Below are positions 24,545 through 33,198 of a stretch of DNA of 64,000 bases, piece after piece. Where the stretch lies: positions 124,001 to 188,000 of the forward strand of contig CAVSBZ010000002.1 of assembly GCA_963726315.1 (NCBI GenBank), read 5' to 3'. The position numbers and the translations under genes were made by a program. The number at the start of each line of letters is the position of its first letter. Position 1 is the stretch's first letter. The DNA is from FEB-25 sp963726315. Lineage in GTDB: Bacteria; Chloroflexota; Anaerolineae; Anaerolineales; UBA4823. The notes beneath the pieces were generated by a model. That model had not been told where the DNA came from, made no database searches, and saw nothing but the letters and a program-made list of their open reading frames with translations.

Positions 24545-25201
24545 ATGTTTCACAAATTAAAATTAGCAATCTCAATCATTACCCTGTTAGTCATTGCAGT
24601 CATGACCATGGCGGTAGCTGCCGGCTGGCAAAGACCACTTTCTCAAACAGGCATGGATATGCCGACAGATACAATGCAACCTGAGCCAATTGATGGTACT
24701 GCCACTCCAATCCCCCAAGGCACATCTGTACCAGTGGTTAATACCCCTGGATCGATTGCACCTAGTCCCACCATGACCTCAATTTTCACCGGGTTTACTC
24801 CCCCTCCTACCGCTATGTCCGTTGGGGGCACCTCTGGGATGAGCGGATCTATGGGTATGGGCACCACCATCACTGGAACAATTGGCATGGCTGGGATGAC
24901 CGGCATGGGGAGTATGGGGGCTGCTGGGATGGATATGAGTGGTTGCCCGATGATGAGCGGTTCAAGCATGAGCAGTTCAGCGATGAGCGGCATGGGAACT
25001 GGCACCGATTTACTGATGTCGGGTATGGATATGGACGATAGCAGCAGCATGGTCGCATATGAGTCAACGATGGATACCACTAACCCCTGGATGATCCTTG
25101 GATGGGTAGTTTTAGGGTTGGTAAGCCTGGCTATTATCCTGGCAGTTGTTGTTGGGGTAGTCTTTTTCGTCCGTTATTTGCGTAAAGCTCGACCCGCTTA
25201 A
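24545..25201 (+). CDS. Met-rich membrane-anchored protein
   Basis: This 218-residue protein has an N-terminal signal/anchor helix (~5-28) and a C-terminal membrane helix (~185-210, followed by RYLRKARPA). Between them lies a Pro/Thr-rich then Met/Gly/Ser-rich stretch with dozens of Met, for example MSGSMGMG, GMTGMGSMGAAGMDMSG. Such methionine-rich low-complexity segments bind Cu(I) in known copper proteins. There is no recognised domain. GGAGG precedes the ATG. It lies between the ABC genes and the multicopper oxidase, which supports a copper-binding role. Confidence 0.7.
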   Translation: MFHKLKLAISIITLLVIAVMTMAVAAGWQRPLSQTGMDMPTDTMQPEPIDGTATPIPQGTSVPVVNTPGSIAPSPTMTSIFTGFTPPPTAMSVGGTSGMSGSMGMGTTITGTIGMAGMTGMGSMGAAGMDMSGCPMMSGSSMSSSAMSGMGTGTDLLMSGMDMDDSSSMVAYESTMDTTNPWMILGWVVLGLVSLAIILAVVVGVVFFVRYLRKARPA

Positions 25202-25250
25202 TCTGCCCTGGAATTCCCCGACTTTCCATAGCACTTATTAGGAGGATGCA

Positions 25251-26996
25251 ATGAAAAAAAATCATTTTTCCCGCAAAGATTTTCTTCGCCTCGCAGGTCT
25301 GGGGGCAGTGACAGTCGCTGCCAGCCGGGTGCATGCAGATCGATTCCTCACTGATGTTTCCGCGGAATCCCTTTCTCGGCCGAATATACAGGCTGTGGTC
25401 CGTGATCCTGACGTCGTGATTAATATGCGTGCAACCCCCACCTTTGCACCCATCTTCCCAGGCACGCCCACCCAGGTCCTTAGTTATCAGGCAAGTTTAG
25501 AGAAAGGTTCGCCATCCAACCTGATTACATTGCCCGATAATTACCTTGGTCCAATTATTCGCGTTCGTCAGGGTCAACGCTTACGAGTCAATTTTACCAA
25601 TGCGCTCCCTGAGGATACCACGGTCCACTTTCATGGTCCCTGCATCCCAAGTAATATGGGCGGTCATCCCCATGGTGTGGATGTAGTCCATCCCGGCGGA
25701 ACCTTTGTCTACGAGTTTGACGTTCTCAACCCGGCCTCGCCTTTTTGGTTCCATCCTCACCCCGATTTACGCACTGCTTTTCAGGTCTATTATGGTTTGG
25801 CTGGTTTATATTTCATCTCTGATGATGCTGAAGCACAGGCGGGGCTGGACACCGGTGAATACGATGTGCCGTTAGTGATCCAGGACCGTACTTTCGATAC
25901 GAACAACCAGTTTGTATACCTTTCAGGGGGCATGCCCATGATGGGGATGATGCAGGGTTTCCTCGGGAACAGGATCCTTGTGAATGGCAAGCCGGATTAT
26001 ATTCAAACTTTAGCACCAGGCACTTATCGCTTCCGGCTGTACAACGGGTCAAATGCGCGCACTTACCGGCTAGCCTGGCAGGATGGAACCTTGATGACGG
26101 TTTTGGGTACAGATGGTGGTTGGTTGCCAAAACCCGTCCAGAGAAGTTACCTCACTCTTGGACCCGCTGAACGGGTTGATATTTGGGTGGACCTCTCAGG
26201 AAAATCCGAAGGCAGCGAGCTGGTGATGCAAAGTCTGCCGTTCCAAGCCGGCATGATGGGTGGGATGATGGGCGGCATGATGGGTGGGGGCAAGATGGGT
26301 GGAGGTATGATGAGCGGTAGCATGATGGGTGGTAGCATGATGGGTGGTGGCATGATGGGTGGAGGTATGATGGGCGGTAGCATAATGGGCGGTAGCATGA
26401 TGGGTGGCAGTATGGGAAATACGGTTGCCGGTCAAACTATGCTCGCTCAAGGTGCAGCTTTTAACGTTTTCAAGGTCCGCATTCAAGGTACCCGTAAACC
26501 ATCCCTTACCCTGCCCAGCACATTGGTTGGTTTGCCTCAATACCGTCTGCAGGATGCGGTGAATATCAGCTCGCCACGCACAATTTACCTCCGCATGCAG
26601 CATATGATATGGACGTTGAATGGGCGGGTGTTTGATATCAATTCGATCGCACCGGATGAATATCTGCCATTCGAACAGCTCGAAGTCTGGGATTTTATCA
26701 ATCAGTCTATGATTGCACATCCCATGCATATCCATAATGTTCAGTTTAATGTGATTGATCGCCAATCGATGATGTCAGGCTCCGCAGATTATCAAACAAT
26801 GCGGGCTGGTTTCGTTGATGATGGCTGGAAAGATACTGTGCTGGTGATGCCCGGTGAGCGTGTCAGGTTGTTGGTAAAATTCCTAACGTATAGTGGTATG
26901 TTCATGTATCACTGCCACATTCTCGAGCATGAAAGCATGGGTATGATGCGGAATCTCATGGTCGGGAATGATTCTGGTTCCATGGATATGCCCTGA
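25251..26996 (+). CDS. multicopper oxidase with GGMM-rich insert
   Basis: The 581-residue protein has an export signal of the twin-arginine kind but with Arg-Lys (SRKDFLRLAG). Copper-ligand motifs are HFH (His126/128), FHPHP, HPMHIH and the HCHILEH end (His554, Cys555, His556, His560), so type 1, 2 and 3 sites appear complete. At about residues 333-390 is a low-complexity insert rich in MMGG, with about 21 Met, comparable in place to the Met-rich insert of CueO. It probably oxidises Cu(I) outside the cell membrane. AGGAGG precedes the ATG. Confidence 0.92.
   Translation: MKKNHFSRKDFLRLAGLGAVTVAASRVHADRFLTDVSAESLSRPNIQAVVRDPDVVINMRATPTFAPIFPGTPTQVLSYQASLEKGSPSNLITLPDNYLGPIIRVRQGQRLRVNFTNALPEDTTVHFHGPCIPSNMGGHPHGVDVVHPGGTFVYEFDVLNPASPFWFHPHPDLRTAFQVYYGLAGLYFISDDAEAQAGLDTGEYDVPLVIQDRTFDTNNQFVYLSGGMPMMGMMQGFLGNRILVNGKPDYIQTLAPGTYRFRLYNGSNARTYRLAWQDGTLMTVLGTDGGWLPKPVQRSYLTLGPAERVDIWVDLSGKSEGSELVMQSLPFQAGMMGGMMGGMMGGGKMGGGMMSGSMMGGSMMGGGMMGGGMMGGSIMGGSMMGGSMGNTVAGQTMLAQGAAFNVFKVRIQGTRKPSLTLPSTLVGLPQYRLQDAVNISSPRTIYLRMQHMIWTLNGRVFDINSIAPDEYLPFEQLEVWDFINQSMIAHPMHIHNVQFNVIDRQSMMSGSADYQTMRAGFVDDGWKDTVLVMPGERVRLLVKFLTYSGMFMYHCHILEHESMGMMRNLMVGNDSGSMDMP
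26253..26415 (+). repeat. ATGATGGGTGG-type tandem coding repeat
   Basis: Imperfect tandem units of about 12-15 bases around ATGATGGGTGG encode the Met/Gly/Ser insert of the multicopper oxidase. Such a run is prone to slippage, so the insert length may vary between strains. Confidence 0.85.
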
Positions 26997-27079
26997 TCGG
27001 ATTTATAAATAGCCAGGTTTGCTATTCGTTCCAGCTATCCTGGCTATTCTGTCTACGCTGTTACCCCAATATGGATTAT

Positions 27080-27499
27080 TTACTTTGCATAGGTATTGAT
27101 CAATCTGGACACTGATTCTTGGATCAGCCTCTCCAGTGTTGGAATGTCTATATCTGAGAGTCGCTTGATATATATGCACCCTTTTCCTCGAGTGCATTTA
27201 CCCAGGGAAGCGATTAATCTGTCGTACTCTTCAAACCCTCCCATGATGTATAGCGTTATGTTCTGTTTGCGGGGTGAGAAAGAGGTTAGCATCCAATCAG
27301 CTTCACGACCACTGGCGTAGACGTAATGGTACGTTCCAAAACCGACGATGCTGCTGCCCCACATCTTGGGCTCAGCTCTGGTTGCTTTTCGCATGAGTTC
27401 TACAACAGCCCAGCAGTCTTTCCTGACCTGTTCATTCTCGATTGCGTTGAGATAATCTGCGACAGACTTGTCTGTGGGAACGGTCTTTAACTCAGCCAT
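27080..27499 (-). CDS. DUF1801 family protein
   Basis: The 139-residue protein has the DUF1801/YdhG-like pattern: VADYLNAIENEQVRKDCWAVVELM, KMWGSSIVGFGTYHYVYASG, and a C-terminal GKGCIYIKRLSDIDIPTLERLI. The family is widespread and of unknown function, with an N-terminal fold like iron-sulphur assembly or frataxin-type small proteins suggested but unproven. It is a lone minus-strand gene between the oxidase and the riboswitch-like leader. Confidence 0.88.
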   Translation of the reverse strand: MAELKTVPTDKSVADYLNAIENEQVRKDCWAVVELMRKATRAEPKMWGSSIVGFGTYHYVYASGREADWMLTSFSPRKQNITLYIMGGFEEYDRLIASLGKCTRGKGCIYIKRLSDIDIPTLERLIQESVSRLINTYAK

Positions 27500-27546
27500 A
27501 AGTTTCTCAAATTTTAAGGAAATTCTCCTCTACATATAGTGTTGCG

Positions 27547-27665
27547 ACACGTGGAATGAATTGGGAGGCTCAAATCTGCTGCAACCGCACTGTAAACGGC
27601 AGGGGATAATACCAAATTCAGATACCACCAAACATTCACAGGGTATTCGCTTCCCATTCACACGT
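27547..27665 (+). ncRNA. candidate cobalamin riboswitch
   Basis: In the leader of the gene at 27741 I see, in order, a GGGAGGC...CAAATC segment, CCGCACTGTAAACGG (27585-27599; compare the riboswitch core CCCGCAACTGTAAGCGG) and TTCAGATACCACC (27617-27629; compare the B12 box). The ends can pair (ACGTG-GAAT at 27549-27557 with ATTCACACGT at 27656-27665), and AATACC can pair with GGTATT. The P5 hairpin looks very short and one B12-box base is missing, so this is a variant or a decayed copy. The downstream gene is not a known B12 gene. Confidence 0.5.
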
Positions 27666-27740
27666 TCTTCAAAACTGATTGATAACATATCCACAAGTAA
27701 GAAACATCTTACCAAATCTTAAACAAACAGGAGTAATAAA

Positions 27741-28262
27741 ATGAACAAAATCGGTATCTTATTGGTAATTATAGCAGTCGCAACACTTGCATTGGGATCT
27801 GTTGGCGTTGCTTTTGCCCAATCCCCCACGCAGACACCTGGATCAGGTACTGGATTTATGGGTGGCCGCGGCTCACGCAATGGCTTGGGTGGTGTTAATG
27901 CGAATTCTGGCGATGGCATCCTGCATGATTATACGATAGCTGCATATGCTGAAGCCCTGGATATCCCGGTAGCTGATCTCGAAGCTCGTCTTGATAGTGG
28001 TGAAACGATGTCCCAGATTGCATTATCAACTGGCATGACACTTGACGAGTTCCGCACCTTGATGGTCGACGTTCGCACCCAGGCAATTGACCAGGCACTC
28101 GCTGATGGTGTGCTGACCCAGGCACAGGCTGATTGGCTGAAGCTGCATGGCGCCGGTCAAATGGCTGGCGGTCAAATGGGTAATGGATCCGGTATGCGCG
28201 GCAGTGGGCAGGGACAATTCGCCAACCCCAATTGCCCATATTACAACCAGACCAATCCGTAA
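27741..28262 (+). CDS. small secreted Gly/Gln-rich protein
   Basis: The 173-residue protein has a clear signal peptide (hydrophobic residues ~5-23, then A-F-A-Q), a Gly/Arg-rich linker (GGRGSRNG), a helical domain (~60-125, AYAEALDIPVADLEARLDSGETMSQIALSTGM) and a Gly/Gln/Met-rich tail with CPYY. The helical part looks like two DUF2680- or SHOCT-like helical hairpins. The role is unknown. A possible cobalamin riboswitch precedes it and a terminator follows. AACAGGAGT is the ribosome site. Confidence 0.65.
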   Translation: MNKIGILLVIIAVATLALGSVGVAFAQSPTQTPGSGTGFMGGRGSRNGLGGVNANSGDGILHDYTIAAYAEALDIPVADLEARLDSGETMSQIALSTGMTLDEFRTLMVDVRTQAIDQALADGVLTQAQADWLKLHGAGQMAGGQMGNGSGMRGSGQGQFANPNCPYYNQTNP

Positions 28263-28285
28263 TAACAGATAACGATTAACTCAAT

Positions 28286-28312
28286 TAAGGGCATCATAAA
28301 ACGATGCCCTTA
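28286..28312 (+). terminator. hairpin terminator after secreted protein gene
   Basis: TAAGGGCATC and GATGCCCTTA form a perfect 10-bp stem with a 7-base loop, 24 bases after the stop at 28262. CTTGATTCTTG follows. It separates the secreted-protein gene from the two-component genes. Confidence 0.7.
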
Positions 28313-28379
28313 CTTGATTCTTGTAGATATGCTCCCAAACTATTTTTAACAACTTTCAACTATCCGGTAAAATTGTCCT

Positions 28380-29084
28380 ATGATAGAAATGACTAAAAAA
28401 ATCCTCGTAATAGATGACGAAGAGAAAATTGTGACTGTCTTGAAAGCCTATCTGGAGCAGTCAGGCTATCAAGTGGTAACGGCTGCTGATGGCAAAGCAG
28501 CTTTGGCGGAGTTTCAGCGCGAAAAACCGGATTTCATGATTTTGGACTTAACCTTACCCGGGTTAGATGGACTGGAGGTTTGCCGTGCGGTGCGCCGGCA
28601 ATCCAATATCCCCATTCTGATGCTCACAGCTCGAGTTGAAGAAGCAGACAAATTGATGGGTCTTGAATTAGGAGCGGATGATTATGTTGTAAAACCCTTC
28701 AGTCCGCGTGAAGTTGTAGCGCGCGTCCGAACCATTTTTCGCCGGGCATCCGGTGAAGCTGCCCAAAACGAGATCATTCGAGTGGGTAACTTGGAAATAG
28801 ATATGGATCAGCACACGGTTATGGTTGCTGATCATCAGGTTGAGCTGACCCCGACAGAGTTCGACATTTTAGTTGTGCTTGCTCGCCAACCAAAGCGAGT
28901 ATTCACTCGACTTCAAATAATGGAACAAGCGCAGGGGAATGCTTTTGAGGGCTACGAACGTACCATAGACGCCCATATTAAAAACATTCGGCTTAAGTTA
29001 GAGCCAAATTCCAAGGACCCAACTTTTATTCACACCGTGTTTGGTGTCGGATATAAGCTAGAAGTAAAATCTAATGCGGAATAG
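28380..29084 (+). CDS. OmpR/PhoB-family response regulator
   Basis: The receiver domain has the acidic pair IDDEE, the phospho-acceptor Asp in FMILDLTLPGLDG (residue 56 from the first ATG) and the switch Lys in VVKPFSPRE. The C-terminal winged helix covers ~residues 135-232 (LTPTEFDILVVLARQPKRVFTRLQIM, GYERTIDAHIKNIRLKLE). An ATG 12 bases further in would also fit the family start. It overlaps the kinase gene by 11 bases. Confidence 0.93.
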   Translation: MIEMTKKILVIDDEEKIVTVLKAYLEQSGYQVVTAADGKAALAEFQREKPDFMILDLTLPGLDGLEVCRAVRRQSNIPILMLTARVEEADKLMGLELGADDYVVKPFSPREVVARVRTIFRRASGEAAQNEIIRVGNLEIDMDQHTVMVADHQVELTPTEFDILVVLARQPKRVFTRLQIMEQAQGNAFEGYERTIDAHIKNIRLKLEPNSKDPTFIHTVFGVGYKLEVKSNAE

Positions 29085-30549
29085 CTTGATATTTAAATTA
29101 ATGGGGGCATTTCTATTGGTAGTCGCCCTCGGTGCGATCATCATATTCTGGCTCACCTCGCGCGCGACACAAAACGCCTTTAATCTATATGCCACTCGTA
29201 ATGGCCAGGCCCTGGCCCAGCGGTTATCACCGATCCTGGCTGAGTACTATTCTAATAACATGAGCTGGCAGGGAGTTGATACATTCTTACAATCACAGCT
29301 ATCTTCAATCGCAACAACTATCACTCCTGCCAATGGGAAAGGTCAAGGACAAGGGTTTGGTCAAGGGCAAGGTGCGGGCACTGGAAGACAGAGTGGTATA
29401 TGGGGTGCTTTGGGTCAGCGTATGATCCTTGCCGATGGGCAGGGAATTGTGGTAAGCGACACAGCCGGTGAATTGAATGGACAGAGCCTAACTATTACTC
29501 AACTAGCAAACGGGTCGCCGGTTATGGTCAATGATACCTTGGTGGGGACGATCCTGGTCACTCCGAACGATATTGCCGGCGCGAACACGCCCGCCGGGCA
29601 ATTCTTAACCTCAGTGAATCAATCCATCATCCTTTCTGTGGCTTTTGCGAGTGTAATCGCTTTGCTTTTAGGGGCAATTCTTTTTTTCGAAATAACAGCC
29701 CCCTTACGCCAGTTGAATAAAGCGGCCACCGGTATCGCCCAGGGTGATTTAAGCCAGAGGGTTACGATTCGTTCTCATGACGAGTTCGGCGAGCTCAGCC
29801 AGACTTTTAATCAGATGGCTGAGAGTCTGGACCGTAACGAAACCCAGCGCCAGCATTTGATGGCCGATATCGCCCATGAGCTGCGGACACCCATCACCGT
29901 GATCCAGGCTAATTTGGAAGCCATGCTGGATGAAGTCTTGCCCTTGGATGTAGCGCATGTAGCAGCGCTTCACGATGAGACATTATTATTGAGCAGGTTG
30001 GTTGGCGACCTCAGGTTACTTTCACAGGCAGAAGCTGGTGTTCTTAAGCTGGAGCGCCAGGAAACGGAAATTGTCAGCTTGATTCAGCGGGTAATGGAAA
30101 AAATTAAAGTCCAGGCCCAACAGAATGGGATCAACCTGGAGATCGAAATCCAGGATAATTTACCCAAGATCTGGATCGATGCGGATCGCATTACACAGGT
30201 CTTGAATAACCTGATTGGTAATGCCCTGCGATACACACCCCAAGATGGCATAATCCTTGTGAGTGCCGGCCTATCCCCAGCTTCGGAAAGCTCTATCCAA
30301 ATTTCTGTTACCGATACCGGCCTTGGGATAGTCCCTGAAGCGTTGCCTTTTGTGTTCGACCGTTTCTATCGAGCCGATCAATCCCGGGCACGCAACAGTG
30401 GAGGGTCAGGCCTGGGATTGGCGATCGTCAAACAGTTGGTTGAAGCACATGGGGGCAAAGTAGAAGCAATCAGTCCAGTATTCTCGAATGCAGACAAACA
30501 GGGTTATGGCACACGAATAACGATTACTTTACCGAGTACGGCAACATGA
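29074..30549 (+). CDS. sensor histidine kinase
   Basis: The 491-residue kinase has membrane helices at ~8-30 and ~185-208. Between them is an external domain with a GQGFGQGQGAG stretch like that of two neighbouring secreted proteins. HAMP follows (~209-260), then HisKA with phospho-His 268 in DIAHELRTP, and HATPase with N (LIGNALRYTP), G1 (DTGLGI) and G2 (GGSGLGLAIV) boxes. It pairs with the regulator before it. The Gly/Gln-rich sensor region may contact envelope metal or protein signals, which is inference. Confidence 0.93.
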   Translation: MRNSLIFKLMGAFLLVVALGAIIIFWLTSRATQNAFNLYATRNGQALAQRLSPILAEYYSNNMSWQGVDTFLQSQLSSIATTITPANGKGQGQGFGQGQGAGTGRQSGIWGALGQRMILADGQGIVVSDTAGELNGQSLTITQLANGSPVMVNDTLVGTILVTPNDIAGANTPAGQFLTSVNQSIILSVAFASVIALLLGAILFFEITAPLRQLNKAATGIAQGDLSQRVTIRSHDEFGELSQTFNQMAESLDRNETQRQHLMADIAHELRTPITVIQANLEAMLDEVLPLDVAHVAALHDETLLLSRLVGDLRLLSQAEAGVLKLERQETEIVSLIQRVMEKIKVQAQQNGINLEIEIQDNLPKIWIDADRITQVLNNLIGNALRYTPQDGIILVSAGLSPASESSIQISVTDTGLGIVPEALPFVFDRFYRADQSRARNSGGSGLGLAIVKQLVEAHGGKVEAISPVFSNADKQGYGTRITITLPSTAT

Positions 30550-30658
30550 ATGATGAATGATGTGCTAATCCCGAATTAAGCCGTCTGCACGATGATCGGA
30601 AGAAACATGTTACGAACCTGAGCACCGATAGGTTCATTTTCAGGGCCGTGAAAATACC

Positions 30659-31225
30659 TCAGACTGTCAGGCGATATAAAACCAGATGCGTGAGAGGAAT
30701 GCTTTCCAGGTGCGCAAAGCCGGCCTGACGTGCCAGGTTAACTATCCTCGTAGGGCCCAACCGGTGCGCCAGGGGAGGACCAAACTCTCCTTCCTGATAA
30801 GGCCATTCGAGGATGCAAATCCGCTGGCGGGACACTCGCCTGGCCTCTTGTAAGACTTTCAACGGTTCGTCTGATTCGTGCAAGAGCAAGCCGAAAAACA
30901 CCAGATCAAACGAGACATCGGGGTATGGCAGCGACTCGGCAGTTGATTCGCGGAAATCCCCTTTGGGCACAAACTTTTTAGCAGCCACGATCATCTCGGG
31001 GTTGACATCCACGCCTGCTACTTCTAATCCGTGCTGGACAAATGCTTCAACAAATAGTCCCGAGCCAACTCCCACATCCAATACGTTTTTAAGATCCACG
31101 GCTTCCAAACATAGGGTTACAACGCGCTCAACTTCTAGCCGCGCCACCCGTTCAGGTGCGCGTAGCCGTTCAACACCGCCATCGTACAATTTTTCGTGCA
31201 TTCTATTCAACCTTTTTCGTTCCAA
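30659..31225 (-). CDS. class I SAM-dependent methyltransferase
   Basis: The 188-residue protein has motif I in VLDVGVGSGLFVEA, an acidic VDVNPEM after strand 2, and FDLVFFGLLLHES in the motif IV position. This is the small Methyltransf_11/25 type used on metabolites or metals. It could be an arsenite- or quinone-type methyltransferase relative, but the Cys residues needed for As(III) are not clustered. Lone minus-strand gene. Confidence 0.82.
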   Translation of the reverse strand: MERKRLNRMHEKLYDGGVERLRAPERVARLEVERVVTLCLEAVDLKNVLDVGVGSGLFVEAFVQHGLEVAGVDVNPEMIVAAKKFVPKGDFRESTAESLPYPDVSFDLVFFGLLLHESDEPLKVLQEARRVSRQRICILEWPYQEGEFGPPLAHRLGPTRIVNLARQAGFAHLESIPLTHLVLYRLTV

Positions 31226-31631
31226 ATTTTATAAGAGCGTAGAGCGGACAGTATCCTATTAAACCTGTAATCAGGGATAAAAACCTGATAATCTTAATGA
31301 ATATTCCCAAATGCCAGTCTCATCCCGCTCCAACCTACGACAACCAAGATACTACTTAATAATTCATCACGCAAGCTGGCCCCAATTGGCTTGGTTCACT
31401 GTGAATAGCTTCGTTTCGAAAACAATAGAGAATAATATATTTACAGTTTTTAGATGGGGAAATGTGTTAGTGGTGACATCTTCTGGTTGTAAAAATTCAT
31501 CAATCTTGCACTCACTTTTCACCAGTTCTTCACATCAATAAAATATGATCAGCATGTTCGAGGAATCAGAATAAGACAGCTGTACCATCAGAGAAACCGA
31601 CAATTCTTTAAAAAAATGAGAGAGAAACCTT
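31226..31631. other. intergenic, no gene seen
   Basis: The 406 bases hold the divergent upstream regions of the methyltransferase and of the DUF4405 gene. A 76-codon plus-strand frame (31311-31541) has no ribosome site and odd composition, so I do not accept it. GAGAGAAACC precedes the next start. Confidence 0.5.
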
Positions 31632-32252
31632 ATGGCAATACAATCTGTATCCAAACAAACTCAAAAACACTGGTGGATCGATGCAGTACTCTTCACCAGC
31701 GCTATACTAGCTGCTCTCTCAGGAATTTACTTCCTTTACACGCCCAGAGGTGGCTTCCAGGGTGGACGTAATCCACTTTATAACGTTCAAATTATATTTA
31801 GCCGTCAGACCTGGGATGATCTGCATACCTGGGGCGGCGTGGCAATGATTGTGGTGGCATTTGTTCATTTAGCGGTTCACTGGTCGTGGGTAGTTAATAT
31901 GGCTCGTCGCACTTGGAATGAACTGACTGGTAAATGCGGCTGTATGAACTCACGTGGGCGATGGAACCTGATTCTCAATACCATCGTAACGATCAGTTTC
32001 ATCCTCACCGCAATCAGTGGAATATATTTCCTGTTCGTCCCCAGCGGAGGGAGGACAGTTGACCCAATGATCTTGTTCAATCGGACGACTTGGGATTTGA
32101 TCCATACCTGGTCTGCTATTGTGCTAATTGCCACCGCAGTGATCCATTTTGTCATCCATTGGAAGTGGGTCACAAAGGTGACGGGCAAAATGATCAAGAT
32201 GGTGTTTCCATCCAGACTAGTTTCCCAACCGGAATCATTCACAAATTCTTAA
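31632..32252 (+). CDS. DUF4405 family di-domain membrane b-cytochrome-like protein
   Basis: The 206-residue protein is an internal duplication of a two-helix unit. Each half has SGIYFL, a Gly-rich loop, then TWDDLHTWGGV or TWDLIHTWSAI and a H-x-x-x-H-W helix end. The paired His residues of both halves fit two b-haems between helices, as in DUF4405/formate dehydrogenase gamma-like proteins. Probably an electron-transfer membrane protein. It precedes the DUF2202 gene by 44 bases. Confidence 0.82.
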   Translation: MAIQSVSKQTQKHWWIDAVLFTSAILAALSGIYFLYTPRGGFQGGRNPLYNVQIIFSRQTWDDLHTWGGVAMIVVAFVHLAVHWSWVVNMARRTWNELTGKCGCMNSRGRWNLILNTIVTISFILTAISGIYFLFVPSGGRTVDPMILFNRTTWDLIHTWSAIVLIATAVIHFVIHWKWVTKVTGKMIKMVFPSRLVSQPESFTNS

Positions 32253-32296
32253 CCGAATCATCTACATAAAAACCCAGATATAGAAAGGTATAAAAA

Positions 32297-33139
32297 ATGA
32301 TCAAGAAAATCTTAGTGTTAGCGGCGTTGGTCGCAGTAATTGGAGTGCTCGTTTTTGGAGCTATTAATCGCACCCAAGCAAAGACGGGCAGTGAAAGTAC
32401 AGGTATTGGTCAGGGTGGCAATGGACATGTTATTGGGGATGTCTCCTTTACTGAACAGACTGGCGGATCGAATGGCTTTGGACAAGGAAATAGTGGCAAT
32501 AGCATTTCCCAAGGAGCGAGTGGTAACGGTGCTGGCGAGCTGATTAACCTACCCCCGGCGACCCCCGATGAATTGAGCGCGGATGAGGCGGCAGCATTGC
32601 TCTATATGCGCGAAGAAGAGAAGCTTGCACACGATGTATACGTCACATTCTATGCACAATGGAGCCTGCCAATATTCCAAAACATAAGCCAGAGTGAACA
32701 AATCCATGCTGATTCGATCAAGACCCTTCTTGACCGTTACAGTTTGACTGATCCAGCTTCTAGCGAGATAGGCGTCTTCATCAACCCCGATCTTCAAGCC
32801 CTTTACAGTAATTTGATTGCCCGCGGCAGCCAATCGCTGGCTCAGGCCCTCAGAGTAGGAGCTGCAATTGAGGAGATTGACATTCTCGACCTGCAAACGC
32901 ATTTGGCCGAGACTGATAATGCAGACATACAGCAGGTTTATAACAACCTAATGAATGGCTCTTACAACCACCTACGTGCCTTCGTCTCGACACTGAACAA
33001 ACAGTCAGGCGAGACATACCAACCGCAGTATCTCAGCATCGAGGTATACGAGGATATTATCAATTCAAATACGCAAACTGGTGGTAATAGCTCTGGTATT
33101 GGTAATGGACAAGGCGGCTATCATGGTGGACGCCCGTAG
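32297..33139 (+). CDS. exported DUF2202 ferritin-like protein
   Basis: The 280-residue protein has a signal peptide (~5-25), a Gly/Asn/Gln-rich linker (FGQGNSGNS) and a DUF2202 four-helix domain (~90-250). The motif YMREEEKLAHDVYVTFY and EQIHADSIKTLLDRY provide ferritin-like Glu and His metal ligands. It ends with another Gly-rich stretch (GIGNGQGGYHGG). The family probably binds iron outside the cell. The GQG-type linkers resemble those of the kinase and of the secreted protein at 27741, suggesting a shared envelope setting. Confidence 0.88.
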   Translation: MIKKILVLAALVAVIGVLVFGAINRTQAKTGSESTGIGQGGNGHVIGDVSFTEQTGGSNGFGQGNSGNSISQGASGNGAGELINLPPATPDELSADEAAALLYMREEEKLAHDVYVTFYAQWSLPIFQNISQSEQIHADSIKTLLDRYSLTDPASSEIGVFINPDLQALYSNLIARGSQSLAQALRVGAAIEEIDILDLQTHLAETDNADIQQVYNNLMNGSYNHLRAFVSTLNKQSGETYQPQYLSIEVYEDIINSNTQTGGNSSGIGNGQGGYHGGRP

Positions 33140-33174
33140 ATATCTACATCAAAAATATTATGATATAACGATTT

Positions 33175-33198
33175 CAGGCGGCGGTTTTCTGCCGCCTG
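33175..33198 (+). terminator. hairpin terminator after DUF2202 gene
   Basis: CAGGCGGC and GCCGCCTG form a perfect 8-bp stem around GGTTTTCT, 36 bases beyond the stop. ATTGCTTATT follows. Confidence 0.75.

Noticed and set aside
26196..26765. Long His/Thr-rich minus-strand frame opposite the multicopper oxidase
   Set aside because: It is the antisense of the MMGG repeat; the copper-ligand motifs show that the plus strand is coding.
31311..31541. 76-codon plus-strand frame upstream of the DUF4405 gene
   Set aside because: No Shine-Dalgarno sequence, Ser-rich low-information composition and position in a promoter region.
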